64,000 bases of DNA from Clostridium sp. JN-1 (GTDB lineage Bacteria; Bacillota; Clostridia; Clostridiales; Clostridiaceae): contig NZ_CP033465.1 of NCBI RefSeq assembly GCF_003718715.1, positions 2,046,001 to 2,110,000 of the forward strand. The letters are read 5' to 3'. Every line of letters starts with the position of its first letter. Position 1 is the first letter of the stretch. Under the pieces are notes generated by a model. It was not told the origin of the DNA and ran no database searches. It saw nothing but the letters and a program-made list of their open reading frames with translations. Positions 25,912 through 35,046 of the stretch are shown piece after piece. The translations under genes and the position numbers were made by a program.

Positions 25912-27228
25912 TTATAACTTATGAATCTTTTCTCTATTATTTTTAACATCTTTAGTAGCATTTCTTGTATCATATAATATTTTGGCCTTAGCAACAATTT
26001 CTTCATAGTCATAATCACTATGATCAGTAGTTATTATAACTATATCTGCTTTATCTATATTTTCTTCTAAGTCTACTGAATGATATACCTTTCCATTGTG
26101 TTTGAATTCAGGTATATATGGATCATTTACAAGTATTTCAGCACCATTTTTCTCTAAGTTTTCTATTACCTTTAGAGCTGGTGATTCTCTCATATCATCT
26201 ATATCTTTTTTGTATGCTACTCCAAGTAAAAGAACTTTGGCACCATTCATTGCTTTTTTGTGTTCATTTAATAATTTCATAGCATTGTCAACTACAAACT
26301 CAGGCATAGAATCATTTATTATTCCAGATGATTCTATTAATTTTGTATGGAAATCATATTCTTTTGCTTTCCATTCCAAATAAAATGGATCAAGTGGTAT
26401 ACAATGTCCTCCAAGTCCCGGACCTGGATAAAAAGCCATATAACCATATGGTTTTGTCTTAGCTGCATTTATCACTTCCCATACATCTATTCCCATCTTG
26501 TTACATAGTATAGCCATTTCATTAACTAAAGCTATATTTATATTTCTGAAAGTATTTTCAAGTATCTTTTCCATTTCTGCAATAGCTGGGGATGATACTG
26601 TATATATTTCACTCTTTAATACGCTTCTATAAAGAGTTGCTGCTACTTCTGTACATTCTTCAGTACAGCCGCCAACTACTTTAGGTGTATTTTTAGTTTT
26701 AAATTGTTTATTACCTGGGTCAACTCTCTCTGGAGAAAATGCTAAAAAGAAGTCCTTTCCACATTTTAACCCATTTCTTTCAAGTATCGGTTTTAAAACT
26801 TCTTCTGTAGTTCCAGGATAAGTAGTGCTCTCAAGTACTACAAGCATTCCTCTATGAAGATATTTTGCTACACTTTCAGTCGAATTTACTACGTATGATA
26901 TATCTGGCTGTTTATATTTATCAAGTGGAGTAGGTACACATATACAAACGGTATCTACATCTTTTACGAAACTAAAATCTGTAGTGGCACTTAATCTTTT
27001 GTTTTTTACTAAATCAGAAAGATCTGAATCCACTATGTCACCTATGTAATTTTTGCCTTCATTTACCATTGAAACTTTTTTATCTTGAACATCAAAACCT
27101 ATTACCTCATATCCAGCCTTAGCTTTTTCTACAGCAAGAGGAAGTCCTACATATCCTAATCCAACTACTCCTAGTTTAGCTGTTTTATTGTTTAATTTTA
27201 ATATTAAATCATCTTTTAATTTTGACAT
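25912..27228 (-). CDS. UDP-N-acetylglucosamine 6-dehydrogenase (WbpA/WecC type nucleotide-sugar dehydrogenase)
   Basis: Two-step NAD-dependent oxidation of C6 of a UDP-hexose to a uronic acid. It is 438 residues: LGVVGLGYVGLPLAVEKAKA near residue 18 is the NAD loop, ICVPTPLDKYKQPDIS near 95, ESTTYPGTTEEVL near 132, FSPERVDPGN near 165, and GPGLGGHCIPLDPFYL near 262 carries the catalytic Cys. The FSPERVDPGN and HCIPLDP forms are typical of the UDP-GlcNAc group (WbpA, Cap5L) rather than glucose-specific Ugd. AGGAGG site. It probably feeds the Gfo/Idh and acetyltransferase steps encoded downstream. Confidence 0.92.
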   Translation of the reverse strand: MSKLKDDLILKLNNKTAKLGVVGLGYVGLPLAVEKAKAGYEVIGFDVQDKKVSMVNEGKNYIGDIVDSDLSDLVKNKRLSATTDFSFVKDVDTVCICVPTPLDKYKQPDISYVVNSTESVAKYLHRGMLVVLESTTYPGTTEEVLKPILERNGLKCGKDFFLAFSPERVDPGNKQFKTKNTPKVVGGCTEECTEVAATLYRSVLKSEIYTVSSPAIAEMEKILENTFRNINIALVNEMAILCNKMGIDVWEVINAAKTKPYGYMAFYPGPGLGGHCIPLDPFYLEWKAKEYDFHTKLIESSGIINDSMPEFVVDNAMKLLNEHKKAMNGAKVLLLGVAYKKDIDDMRESPALKVIENLEKNGAEILVNDPYIPEFKHNGKVYHSVDLEENIDKADIVIITTDHSDYDYEEIVAKAKILYDTRNATKDVKNNREKIHKL

Positions 27229-27323
27229 ACTTTACCTCCTAGTTTTAGTACATTTACGTTTCTCATTATAATATAACTTCATTTTTTTGTCATCTAATAT
27301 ATTAATTTTATATTTTATACTAC

Positions 27324-27365
27324 TTTTAGAAGTGACAGGAATTAAAATCCCTGTCACTTCTAAAA
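27324..27365 (-). terminator. Stem-loop after the CapD-like gene
   Basis: Perfect 16-bp stem (27324-27339 with 27350-27365) and 10-nt loop just past the dehydratase stop codon. No clear T run on the minus strand, so it may only partly end transcription before the dehydrogenase gene. Confidence 0.55.
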
Positions 27366-27374
27366 ATAGTTAAA

Positions 27375-29219
27375 TTAATCATTTTTCTTTCTCTCATAGG
27401 TTGGAACTTTCTCTGCAATAAGCTTGAAAATATCTTCTTTATCCATATATGCAGCATTTCTAAATTGTTCGATAGATTCTTCTACGAATTTCATATCAAC
27501 ATGGTTAGGTTTTTCTACAAAAATCTTATCATGTTCTGTAGACGTAAGTGCAACTTCATTCATAAGCAATTCTTCATATAATTTTTCGCCGGGTCTAAGC
27601 CCAGTATATTCTATCTTTATATCAACTTCTGGTTTATAACCTGATAATGTAATCAAGTCTCTTGCTAAATCCACTATTTTAACTGGCTTGCCCATGTCTA
27701 ATACAAATATCTCTCCACCTTTAGCTATAGCACCAGCTTGTATAACCAATTGTGCTGCTTCAGGTATTGTCATAAAAAATCTATTTATTTCTGGATGAGT
27801 AACCGTAACAGGCCCCCCATGTGCTATTTGCTTTTTAAAAAGTGGTATAACAGAACCATTACTTCCTAAAACATTTCCAAATCTAACTGCCACATATTCT
27901 GTTTGGCTTACCCCATCAAAAGCTTGAACCATTATTTCACAAAATCTCTTCGTGGCACCCATTATATTAGTTGGGTTAACAGCTTTATCTGTACTTATTT
28001 GTACAAATTTTTTAACCTTAAATTTATCGCAGCACTTTAGTACATTATAAGTACCTATTATATTATTCTTAATTGCTTCGGCTGGATTTTCTTCCATAAG
28101 CGGCACATGCTTATGTGCAGCGGCATGAAAAACTACATCAGGTTTATAGTGATTAAATATATCTGAAAGTCTTCTTTCATCTCTTATTGATGCTATAATT
28201 ATTTCCTTATAGAGTTCAGGATAATTGTAATTTAACTCCATCTGAACATCATATACATTGTTTTCATATATATCTAAAATTAAAAGCTTACTAGGGTTAA
28301 ACCTAGCTATCTGCCTGCATAATTCAGAGCCTATTGAGCCTCCTCCTCCAGTTACTAATATAACCTTATCTTTTATGTACTCATTTATATTCTCATCATT
28401 TAATTTAACTTCGTCTCTTCCAAGTAAATCATCTATATTTACTTCTCTAAGCTTACTTATATTTACTTTTCCATCTATTAGCTGGTATAATCCTGGAAGG
28501 GTTTTTACCTTACAATTTGTACTCTTACAAATGTTTATGATTTCACGTTTTGCTTGAAGATCTGCTGAAGGAATTGAAAGTATTATCTCCTCAACTTTTT
28601 TCTCTTGACAAACTTTTCTTATACATTCTCTTCCGCCCAAAACTTCTATGCCATTTATCAACTTACCTTTTTTAGAACCATCATCGTCTATCATTCCAAC
28701 TATATTGTATTTTAAATTGCTGTGTCTCTTTATTTCCTTTATAATAAGAGCTGAAGCATCTCCGGCACCTATTATAAGGACTTTCTTATCTTCACCTTTT
28801 ACTGTTTTTTCATTTTTACTATCTTCAACTATCCTATAAGTAAACCTTATGCCTCCTAGTGCTAATACAGATAAAGTCCAAAAAATTATATGAACAGTAA
28901 ATGGAAATCTATAATATTTATTTTCAAGAAACTTATAATTTACAAAGTAACTATATATTATAAAAACAATATTAGATAATGTAACTGAATATACTATAGA
29001 CATTAACTCTTCTATTGAAGCGTATTTCCATATGCTATTATACAATTTAAAAAAGTTATTGAATATTAACTCTATAACCACCACAGGAATTATTGATAAT
29101 TTCAAAATCACCATATATTCTTTTGGTATATTGAAATCAAACCTTAAGGCAAAAGCAAAGTATAAAGTAATTACTAGGAAAACTATATCATATATAATAA
29201 GTTTTTTATCTTTCTGCAA
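27375..29219 (-). CDS. CapD/WbpM-type membrane UDP-GlcNAc 4,6-dehydratase
   Basis: Integral-membrane dehydratase/epimerase that makes a UDP-4-keto-6-deoxy-GlcNAc intermediate. About 614 residues: four N-terminal hydrophobic helices, then two Rossmann units. The first (VLIIGAGDASALIIKEIKR) is the accessory CoA-binding-like domain; the second (VTGGGGSIGSELCRQIAR) binds NAD. In STDKAVNPTNIMGATKR the usual SDR Tyr-x-x-x-Lys is Met-x-x-x-Lys, as in WbpM-type enzymes. The start is uncertain: GTG 29228 is one base after the AAGGA site, so TTG 29219 is preferred. It starts a rare-sugar branch in the polymer locus. Confidence 0.92.
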   Translation of the reverse strand: MQKDKKLIIYDIVFLVITLYFAFALRFDFNIPKEYMVILKLSIIPVVVIELIFNNFFKLYNSIWKYASIEELMSIVYSVTLSNIVFIIYSYFVNYKFLENKYYRFPFTVHIIFWTLSVLALGGIRFTYRIVEDSKNEKTVKGEDKKVLIIGAGDASALIIKEIKRHSNLKYNIVGMIDDDGSKKGKLINGIEVLGGRECIRKVCQEKKVEEIILSIPSADLQAKREIINICKSTNCKVKTLPGLYQLIDGKVNISKLREVNIDDLLGRDEVKLNDENINEYIKDKVILVTGGGGSIGSELCRQIARFNPSKLLILDIYENNVYDVQMELNYNYPELYKEIIIASIRDERRLSDIFNHYKPDVVFHAAAHKHVPLMEENPAEAIKNNIIGTYNVLKCCDKFKVKKFVQISTDKAVNPTNIMGATKRFCEIMVQAFDGVSQTEYVAVRFGNVLGSNGSVIPLFKKQIAHGGPVTVTHPEINRFFMTIPEAAQLVIQAGAIAKGGEIFVLDMGKPVKIVDLARDLITLSGYKPEVDIKIEYTGLRPGEKLYEELLMNEVALTSTEHDKIFVEKPNHVDMKFVEESIEQFRNAAYMDKEDIFKLIAEKVPTYERKKND

Positions 29220-29325
29220 TCTTGACACTTCCTTAAACTAGTTATTATAAATATTAGATTAAAACTCTCTTCTCTATTTTACCTCATTAGAAAAATTATT
29301 CAACATATTTTTTACTGTCCAATTC

Positions 29326-29370
29326 CGTAATATAAAAAAATATTGCAGAGCAATATTTTTTTATATTACG
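29326..29370 (-). terminator. Terminator of galU
   Basis: A perfect 21-bp stem (29326-29346 with 29350-29370) with a 3-nt loop spans the galU stop codon. It contains a run of T on either strand. Very strong hairpin; it divides galU and its upstream genes from the CapD-like gene. Confidence 0.9.
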
Positions 29371-30295
29371 AATTGCAATTTTTATTTGTTGTCTCGTTTG
29401 TTATCTCATTTTCTAAACTTTTAAAAAGTTCTTCATTACTCAATTTAAGCAGATATTCCATAAATGGTTTTTTCAGCTCTTTTCTTTTTAATGCATATTC
29501 TACTGTAGCTTCAAGAAATCCAAGTTTATCTCCTACATCATATCTTCTTCCTTCAAAATTATAAGCATACATTGCTTCACAATCAATTAAAGTTCTAAGT
29601 GCATCTGTAAGTTGTATTTCTCCACCTTTTCCTGGAGATGTATTTCTAAGAATATCAAATATTGTAGGTGTTATTATATACCTTCCCAGAATTGCAATAT
29701 TAGAAGGTGCCTCATCAACCTTTGGTTTTTCAATTAAATCTTTAACTTTATAAACTTTATCTTCTATATGCATGCCTTTTACAATGCCATATTTATAAAC
29801 TTCTTCCCTAGGAACTTCTTGAACACCTATGATAGATGTTCTATACTCATTGAAGCAATCTATTAACTGTTTTAAGCATGGCACTTTGCTGTCAACTACA
29901 TCATCACCAAGCATTACTGCAAATGGTTCATTTCCAACAAAAGTTCTAGCACAATTTATTGCATGCCCAAGTCCTTTAGGTTCCTTTTGTCTTATATAAT
30001 ATATATCAACCATATTTGATATTTCCTTGACCATGGAAAGAAGTTCATCTTTTCCATGTTCTTCTAGTTCTTTTTCAAGTTCTACTGATTTATCAAAATG
30101 ATCTTCTATTGCTCTTTTATTTCTTCCTGTTATTATAAGTATTTCTTCTATACCTGAAGCTACAGCTTCTTCTATGATGTACTGAATAGTAGGTTTATCA
30201 ACTATAGGAAGCATTTCCTTAGGTTGAGCTTTAGTTGCAGGCAAAAATCTAGTTCCAAGTCCAGCTGCAGGTATTATAGCTTTTTTTACTTCCAT
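29366..30295 (-). CDS. galU: UTP-glucose-1-phosphate uridylyltransferase
   Basis: Makes UDP-glucose from UTP and glucose-1-phosphate. 309 residues, usual length, with the nucleotidyltransferase signature AIIPAAGLGTRFLPATKAQPKEMLP written here in parts: the GLGTRFLP loop at residue ~13 and PKEMLPIVDKP after it. Also MLGDDVVDS (metal-binding Asp) near residue 130 and KGGEIQLTDALR near 225. GGAAGGAG site before ATG. With the phosphohexomutase two genes upstream it forms a glucose-6-P to UDP-glucose route feeding the polysaccharide locus. Confidence 0.96.
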   Translation of the reverse strand: MEVKKAIIPAAGLGTRFLPATKAQPKEMLPIVDKPTIQYIIEEAVASGIEEILIITGRNKRAIEDHFDKSVELEKELEEHGKDELLSMVKEISNMVDIYYIRQKEPKGLGHAINCARTFVGNEPFAVMLGDDVVDSKVPCLKQLIDCFNEYRTSIIGVQEVPREEVYKYGIVKGMHIEDKVYKVKDLIEKPKVDEAPSNIAILGRYIITPTIFDILRNTSPGKGGEIQLTDALRTLIDCEAMYAYNFEGRRYDVGDKLGFLEATVEYALKRKELKKPFMEYLLKLSNEELFKSLENEITNETTNKNCNS

Positions 30296-30324
30296 CTATA
30301 CATTAACTCCTTCCTTTTATAAAC

Positions 30325-31407
30325 TTAAATTCCATTGTTTAAAAAATATTGTTCCATTTGTTTTACTACTTCATCTTTGGGATTTAATTTCTTAGCTATT
30401 TCAAGATGAGCTTTTGCATTTTTTATATCATTATTGTTTACATAACACATTATAAGATTGGTACAAATTTCTATGGATTTAGTAACTTCAAATGCCTTTC
30501 TTAAATAAGCTACTGCTGTATCATAATCTCCAATACATGCATAATTTATACCAAGTTCATTGACAACTTCTACTATATTATTATCTATATTCACAGATTC
30601 ATTTAAATAGTAAATTGCCTTTTCATAATTTTCTAACATTCTATATGCAACGGCAATATAATAATACAAGGTTGCATCATTACCAAACTCATCAATAAGG
30701 GGTATCAAAAGTTTTAATGCTCCAGTTGGATCATCATTTAGTATTTCTTTCCCCTTTTCATAATCAATAATAAGTTTTAAAGAATCCTTTAATTCAATTA
30801 CTTCAGCTGTTTGCTCTCCTCCCTTTGCTATGTAATCATTTATGCAAAAGAAAGCCTTATCATAATCATTTTCTTCTCTCCTTATGATACATTCATAAAG
30901 ATACGGAAGTGCATAATCAGGATATTTATTTTTTATCGTTTCTATAATTTTCAATTCTTCATTTTTATATTCACTATCTTTTGATCTTAAGCTTTCTAAT
31001 ATAACTAGTATTTTATCATATATATCTTTCGTATCTTCAATTTTACTAAGCCCTTTGAGCATTATATATGCATCTTCATAATTTTCATCTTTTACACATT
31101 TACCTATTTTACCTTTTATAAATATATTACTGCTTTCAATATTAGATAATATATTTATATATTCATTTGAAAATTTGAACTTATCATCTGCCCCTAAAAC
31201 ATAATACATACCTTCTATAAAAAAGCTTATAGGTATTTTTTTTAAGTCTTCACCAAACTTAACTTTATTTACTATATTATATGGTCTAACTGGAATATAA
31301 ATATTATTACCCACTTTAACTTTAAATATATGTTCTATATTCTCTTTGCTTATCTCTAAGAATAGTAATTTTGATAATTTATCTGCAAATCTAGCATTCA
31401 AAGTCAT
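30325..31407 (-). CDS. TPR-repeat protein of unknown function
   Basis: A 360-residue cytoplasmic protein without signal peptide or clear membrane segment. The N-terminal ~90 residues are not recognised; the C-terminal ~200 hold at least four tetratricopeptide units, the clearest being ATLYYYIAVAYRMLENYEKA, then EVVNELGINYACIGDYDTAV and NLIMCYVNNNDIKNAKAHLE. ATG 31407 is chosen (AGGTG nine bases upstream) over GTG 31419. It lies between galU and pgcA on the same strand, so it may scaffold or regulate sugar-nucleotide supply, but no function can be assigned. The TPRs resemble those of the two GT2-TPR proteins at 43-46.6 kb. Confidence 0.8.
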   Translation of the reverse strand: MTLNARFADKLSKLLFLEISKENIEHIFKVKVGNNIYIPVRPYNIVNKVKFGEDLKKIPISFFIEGMYYVLGADDKFKFSNEYINILSNIESSNIFIKGKIGKCVKDENYEDAYIMLKGLSKIEDTKDIYDKILVILESLRSKDSEYKNEELKIIETIKNKYPDYALPYLYECIIRREENDYDKAFFCINDYIAKGGEQTAEVIELKDSLKLIIDYEKGKEILNDDPTGALKLLIPLIDEFGNDATLYYYIAVAYRMLENYEKAIYYLNESVNIDNNIVEVVNELGINYACIGDYDTAVAYLRKAFEVTKSIEICTNLIMCYVNNNDIKNAKAHLEIAKKLNPKDEVVKQMEQYFLNNGI

Positions 31408-31469
31408 CTTTATAAGCACCTACTTTTAAATATTATATTTATATTAATTTAACACAACTTATTATATAA

Positions 31470-33206
31470 TTAATCACATGCTTTGTGTATAATATCCATA
31501 ACCTTATCTTCAAAACTTTTCATTTTTAATTCTGAGTCTTCATAGTTACTTCCGACAACTGACATATAAATTTTAATTTTAGGTTCAGTTCCAGAAGGTC
31601 TTACTACAAACCAAGATTTATCTTCTAATATGAATTTCAATACATTTGACTTAGGAAGATTAACTTTATTTTCTGTAATATTTAATATATCTTTTTCTAT
31701 TCCAATTTTATAATCTATCTTTTTTACTATTTTTGAATTTCCAAGGTTATAATTCATTGAATGTCTCATAAATTCAATGGCATTATCTATTTTTTCACGT
31801 CCTTCTTTGCCTTTAAGTTCTATGGATACTAACTTTTCTTTATAAAAACCATATTTATTATATAGTGCCATTAAAGCATCATATAAATTCATTCCTTTAT
31901 TTTTATAATAAAGTGCCATTTCGCAAATTAACGTACAAGCTATTACTGCATCCTTATCCCTTACAAAATCGCCTGCAAGATACCCATAGCTCTCTTCAAA
32001 TCCAAATATAAACTTTTTATCCTTACTTTCCTCAAATTCTTTTATCTTTTCACCTATATATTTAAATCCTGTTAGTACGTTTATAAGCTCAACACCATAA
32101 TCTTTTGCTATTTCTGAAGCCATTTCAGTTGTAACAATTGTCTTTATTACAGCTGAATTATGTGGTAACTTATTCAATTCCTTAAGTGATTTCAATATAT
32201 AATGTGTTAAGAGAATTCCAGTCTGATTACCAGTTAATATCTTGTAATTTCCACTATTATCTTTTACAACTACACCTATTCTATCACAATCTGGGTCCGT
32301 ACCCAAAATTATATCTGGGTTAATTTGTTTTGCCATATCAAGTGCTATATTAAATACTCTTGGATCTTCTGGATTTGGATATGTTGCAGTAGGAAAATTT
32401 CCATCAGGCATTTCCTGTTCCTTAACTACATTTAAGCTTTTATATCCAAGTTCACCAAGGACTGTTCTAATAGGTATATTTCCAGACCCATGAATTGGAG
32501 TATATATTATCTTTAAATTTTCAGCATATTTATTTACTAAATCTCTTCTTATTGTTAAGCTTTTTACATTTTCTATATAACTTCTATCAACATCTCTGCC
32601 TATTATATTTAAAAGTCCGCTATTTAAAGCTTTATTTAACTCCATGCCCTGTACTTGACTAAAATCATCTATTGCTTCTATACATGAAAAAATTTCTTTG
32701 GCATTTTTATCAGTAACCTGTCCACCATCTTCTCCATATACCTTATAACCATTATATTCCTTTGGGTTGTGTGAAGCAGTTATTACTATACCTGCTTTAC
32801 TTTTTAAATGTCTAACTGCATACGATAACATTGGAGTTGGTCTTAAACTTTCAAACAAATTAACTTTAATTCCATCAAAGCATAAAATTAATGCTGCTGT
32901 TTGAGCAAATTCTTTAGACATTATTCTAGAATCATAAGCTATGCTTACAGATATATTTTCTTGATTTTTATATTTTTTGAGAAGATAATTTGCCAAACCC
33001 TTAGTTGTTTTACCTACAGTATAAATATTCATTCTATTTGTTCCAATACCTATAATTCCTCTTAACCCGCCAGTACCAAACTCCAAATCTTTATAAAATC
33101 TATCTTCTATTTCCTTTTCTTCTTTTATACTTGCCAATTCCCTTTTGGAGTTCTCATCTAAAAATTTTGAGTTTAACCATAGATTGTATTTTTCTTTATA
33201 TAGCAT
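31470..33206 (-). CDS. pgcA: Alpha-phosphoglucomutase/phosphomannomutase family protein
   Basis: Interconverts hexose-6-phosphate and hexose-1-phosphate. 578 residues, as for B. subtilis PgcA. The four family sites are present: active-site serine loop GIVITASHNPKEYNGYKVYG near residue 140, metal loop GTDPDCDRIG near 285, sugar-binding GFEESYGYLAG near 395 and phosphate-binding RPSGTEPKIKIY near 545. N-terminal GTGGLRGIIGIGTNRMN is typical. AGGAGG site before ATG. Upstream gene is divergent speA. Supplies glucose-1-phosphate for GalU. Confidence 0.95.
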   Translation of the reverse strand: MLYKEKYNLWLNSKFLDENSKRELASIKEEKEIEDRFYKDLEFGTGGLRGIIGIGTNRMNIYTVGKTTKGLANYLLKKYKNQENISVSIAYDSRIMSKEFAQTAALILCFDGIKVNLFESLRPTPMLSYAVRHLKSKAGIVITASHNPKEYNGYKVYGEDGGQVTDKNAKEIFSCIEAIDDFSQVQGMELNKALNSGLLNIIGRDVDRSYIENVKSLTIRRDLVNKYAENLKIIYTPIHGSGNIPIRTVLGELGYKSLNVVKEQEMPDGNFPTATYPNPEDPRVFNIALDMAKQINPDIILGTDPDCDRIGVVVKDNSGNYKILTGNQTGILLTHYILKSLKELNKLPHNSAVIKTIVTTEMASEIAKDYGVELINVLTGFKYIGEKIKEFEESKDKKFIFGFEESYGYLAGDFVRDKDAVIACTLICEMALYYKNKGMNLYDALMALYNKYGFYKEKLVSIELKGKEGREKIDNAIEFMRHSMNYNLGNSKIVKKIDYKIGIEKDILNITENKVNLPKSNVLKFILEDKSWFVVRPSGTEPKIKIYMSVVGSNYEDSELKMKSFEDKVMDIIHKACD

Positions 33207-33398
33207 TTTTTACCTCCTGTATTATGATATTCATAAAAATCAGCTTATTTAATCACATCTTATTATACCATTATATGTAACACTTTTACATCAAATACTC
33301 ATATAACCATAATTCGTAATTTAAAAAAATGGCTTTCATATACATTGTATCCAATTACATATTCAATAAACTTAACACAAACAAATTCTTCGGTATTA

Positions 33399-33427
33399 TT
33401 GCATTTATAAATCATTTAACTTATAAT
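33399..33427 (+). promoter_or_regulatory. speA: Candidate promoter of speA
   Basis: TTGCAT (33399-33404), 17-bp spacer, TATAAT (33422-33427); a second TATAAT overlaps at 33428-33433. The -35 box is weak. Confidence 0.5.
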
Positions 33428-33455
33428 TATAATGGTTTAAATAAAACGTCAGACA

Positions 33456-33490
33456 ACCCTTGAATTTCAAGGTTCAAAGGGTATATTTTT
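33456..33490 (+). promoter_or_regulatory. speA: Leader hairpin followed by T run before speA
   Basis: ACCCTTGAA (33456-33464) can pair, with one bulge, with TTCAAAGGGT (33473-33482), followed by TATATTTTT. It looks like a small attenuator between promoter and start codon. The GGAGG site lies directly after it at 33493-33497. Confidence 0.4.
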
Positions 33491-33513
33491 ATGGAGGAAG
33501 GTGCTTTATCAAG

Positions 33514-34977
33514 GTGTATAAATTAGATCAAAATCAGACTCCTTTATTCGATGCACTTATGGAATATGTAAATAGGGAAACAATACCATTTCATGTTCCT
33601 GGACATAAAAAAGGAGTAGGTGCAGATGAACAATTTAAAAATTTTATTGGTGAAAATGCCTTTAAAATAGATGTTACAGTATTTAAATTAGTTGATAGTC
33701 TTCATCACCCTACTGGTGCTATAAAAAAAGCTCAAGAATTAGCTGCTGATGCTTATGGTTCAGATGCAGCATTTTTTTCAATAAATGGAACATCTGGTGC
33801 CATAGAGGCAATGATTATGTCTGCAGTTAAATCCGGTGAAAAAATAATAGTACCTAGAAATATTCATAAGTCAGTAACTGCTGGAATTATACTAAGTGGT
33901 GCAATTCCAGTATATATGCAGCCTGCTTTTGATAAAAGAGTTGGAATAGCTCATGGTGTAACACCTGAAACCGTAGAAAAAACTCTTAAACAAAATCCTG
34001 ATGCAAAAGCAGTACTTATTATAAATCCAACTTACTATGGAGTAGCTGCAGATATAAAAAAGATTGTTCAAATAACTCATGACCATGGTATACCACTAAT
34101 CGTAGATGAGGCACATGGTCCGCACCTTGGTTTTAACGATAAATTACCGATATCAGCTATGGAGTCTGGAGCTGATATTTGTTCGCAAAGTACACATAAA
34201 ATAATAGGTGCTTTAACTCAATCATCAATGCTTCAAGTTAATTCAAAATTTATAGATACAAAAAGAGTTCAGCAAATTTTAAATTTACTTCAAACTACAT
34301 CTCCATCCTATATTTTAATGGCTTCTTTGGACTGTGCAAGAAAGCAAATAGCAATACACGGAACAGAATTATTAGATAAAGCAATTGATCTTGCAAATTA
34401 TGCTAGAAGAGAAATCAACAATATTCCAGGATTTTATTGTTTTGGTGAGGATATACTAAATAATGAAGGTGTCTATGCCCTTGATCCAACTAAAATGACA
34501 ATAAGCTGCAGAGATTTGGGAATTACAGGTTATGACTTGGATATGATACTGTCCAATAAATATCACATTCAAATGGAACTTTCTGATTTATACAATGTGC
34601 TTGCTGTTGGATCATTTGGTGATACAAAACAAAGTATAGATGCACTTTTAGAAGCTTTGAAAGAAATCAGTAAAGAACATTATGGAAATGGAAATAAAAA
34701 ATCAGATTTTATAGATATTCCGCCTATACCACCACAGGTAATGATACCAAGAGATGCATTTAACAGTGAAAAAGTTTCTGTATCTTTAAAAAATAGTGTT
34801 GGAATGACAAGTGGTGAATTTTTGATGGCATATCCACCAGGAATACCTATATTATGTCCTGGTGAAAAAATAACACAAGAAATTATAGATTATGTACAAA
34901 TTCTTAAAGAAACAGGATTATACGTACAAGGTACCGAAGACCCTGAGGTAGAATATATTAAAGTTACAAAAGATTAA
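33514..34977 (+). CDS. speA: Orn/Lys/Arg decarboxylase family protein (arginine decarboxylase SpeA type)
   Basis: PLP-dependent decarboxylase, 487 residues from GTG 33514, close to the length of B. subtilis SpeA. N-terminal PFHVPGHKKG signature at residue ~22, FFSINGTSGAIEAMIMS near 88, VDEAHGPHLGF near 205 and SQSTHKIIGALTQSS near 230 with the PLP-binding Lys. The C-terminal FLMAYPPGIPILCPGE is the family end. The GTG was picked because SpeA proteins start about here; it is ~16 nt from GGAGG, or 12 from AAGG. Substrate could be arginine or lysine; speE in the window supports a polyamine role. It ends in a small hairpin terminator. Confidence 0.9.
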   Translation: MYKLDQNQTPLFDALMEYVNRETIPFHVPGHKKGVGADEQFKNFIGENAFKIDVTVFKLVDSLHHPTGAIKKAQELAADAYGSDAAFFSINGTSGAIEAMIMSAVKSGEKIIVPRNIHKSVTAGIILSGAIPVYMQPAFDKRVGIAHGVTPETVEKTLKQNPDAKAVLIINPTYYGVAADIKKIVQITHDHGIPLIVDEAHGPHLGFNDKLPISAMESGADICSQSTHKIIGALTQSSMLQVNSKFIDTKRVQQILNLLQTTSPSYILMASLDCARKQIAIHGTELLDKAIDLANYARREINNIPGFYCFGEDILNNEGVYALDPTKMTISCRDLGITGYDLDMILSNKYHIQMELSDLYNVLAVGSFGDTKQSIDALLEALKEISKEHYGNGNKKSDFIDIPPIPPQVMIPRDAFNSEKVSVSLKNSVGMTSGEFLMAYPPGIPILCPGEKITQEIIDYVQILKETGLYVQGTEDPEVEYIKVTKD

Positions 34978-34996
34978 AAATGCTTCGCATTTTTTA
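34976..34996 (+). terminator. Terminator after speA
   Basis: AAAAATGC-TTC-GCATTTTT hairpin overlapping the stop codon, ending in T run. It is directly joined to copy B of the dispersed repeat. Confidence 0.7.
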
Positions 34997-35046
34997 GAGG
35001 ACAAAGGACAGAGGACAGAGAAGGTTGATTTTTCTCCGCTGCACTT
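34985..35046 (+). repeat. Dispersed AGAGGACAG repeat, copy B
   Basis: Forward copy: GCATTTTTTAGAGGACA, two more GGACAG steps, then AGAAGGTTGATTTTTCTCCGCTGCAC. It differs from the consensus AAGGAGGATTTTT by AAGGTTGATTTTT. It abuts the left end of the IS remnant. Confidence 0.7.

Noticed and set aside
33207-33398. Possible regulatory RNA between pgcA and speA
   Set aside because: AT-rich sequence with no stable hairpin or known motif apart from the speA promoter.
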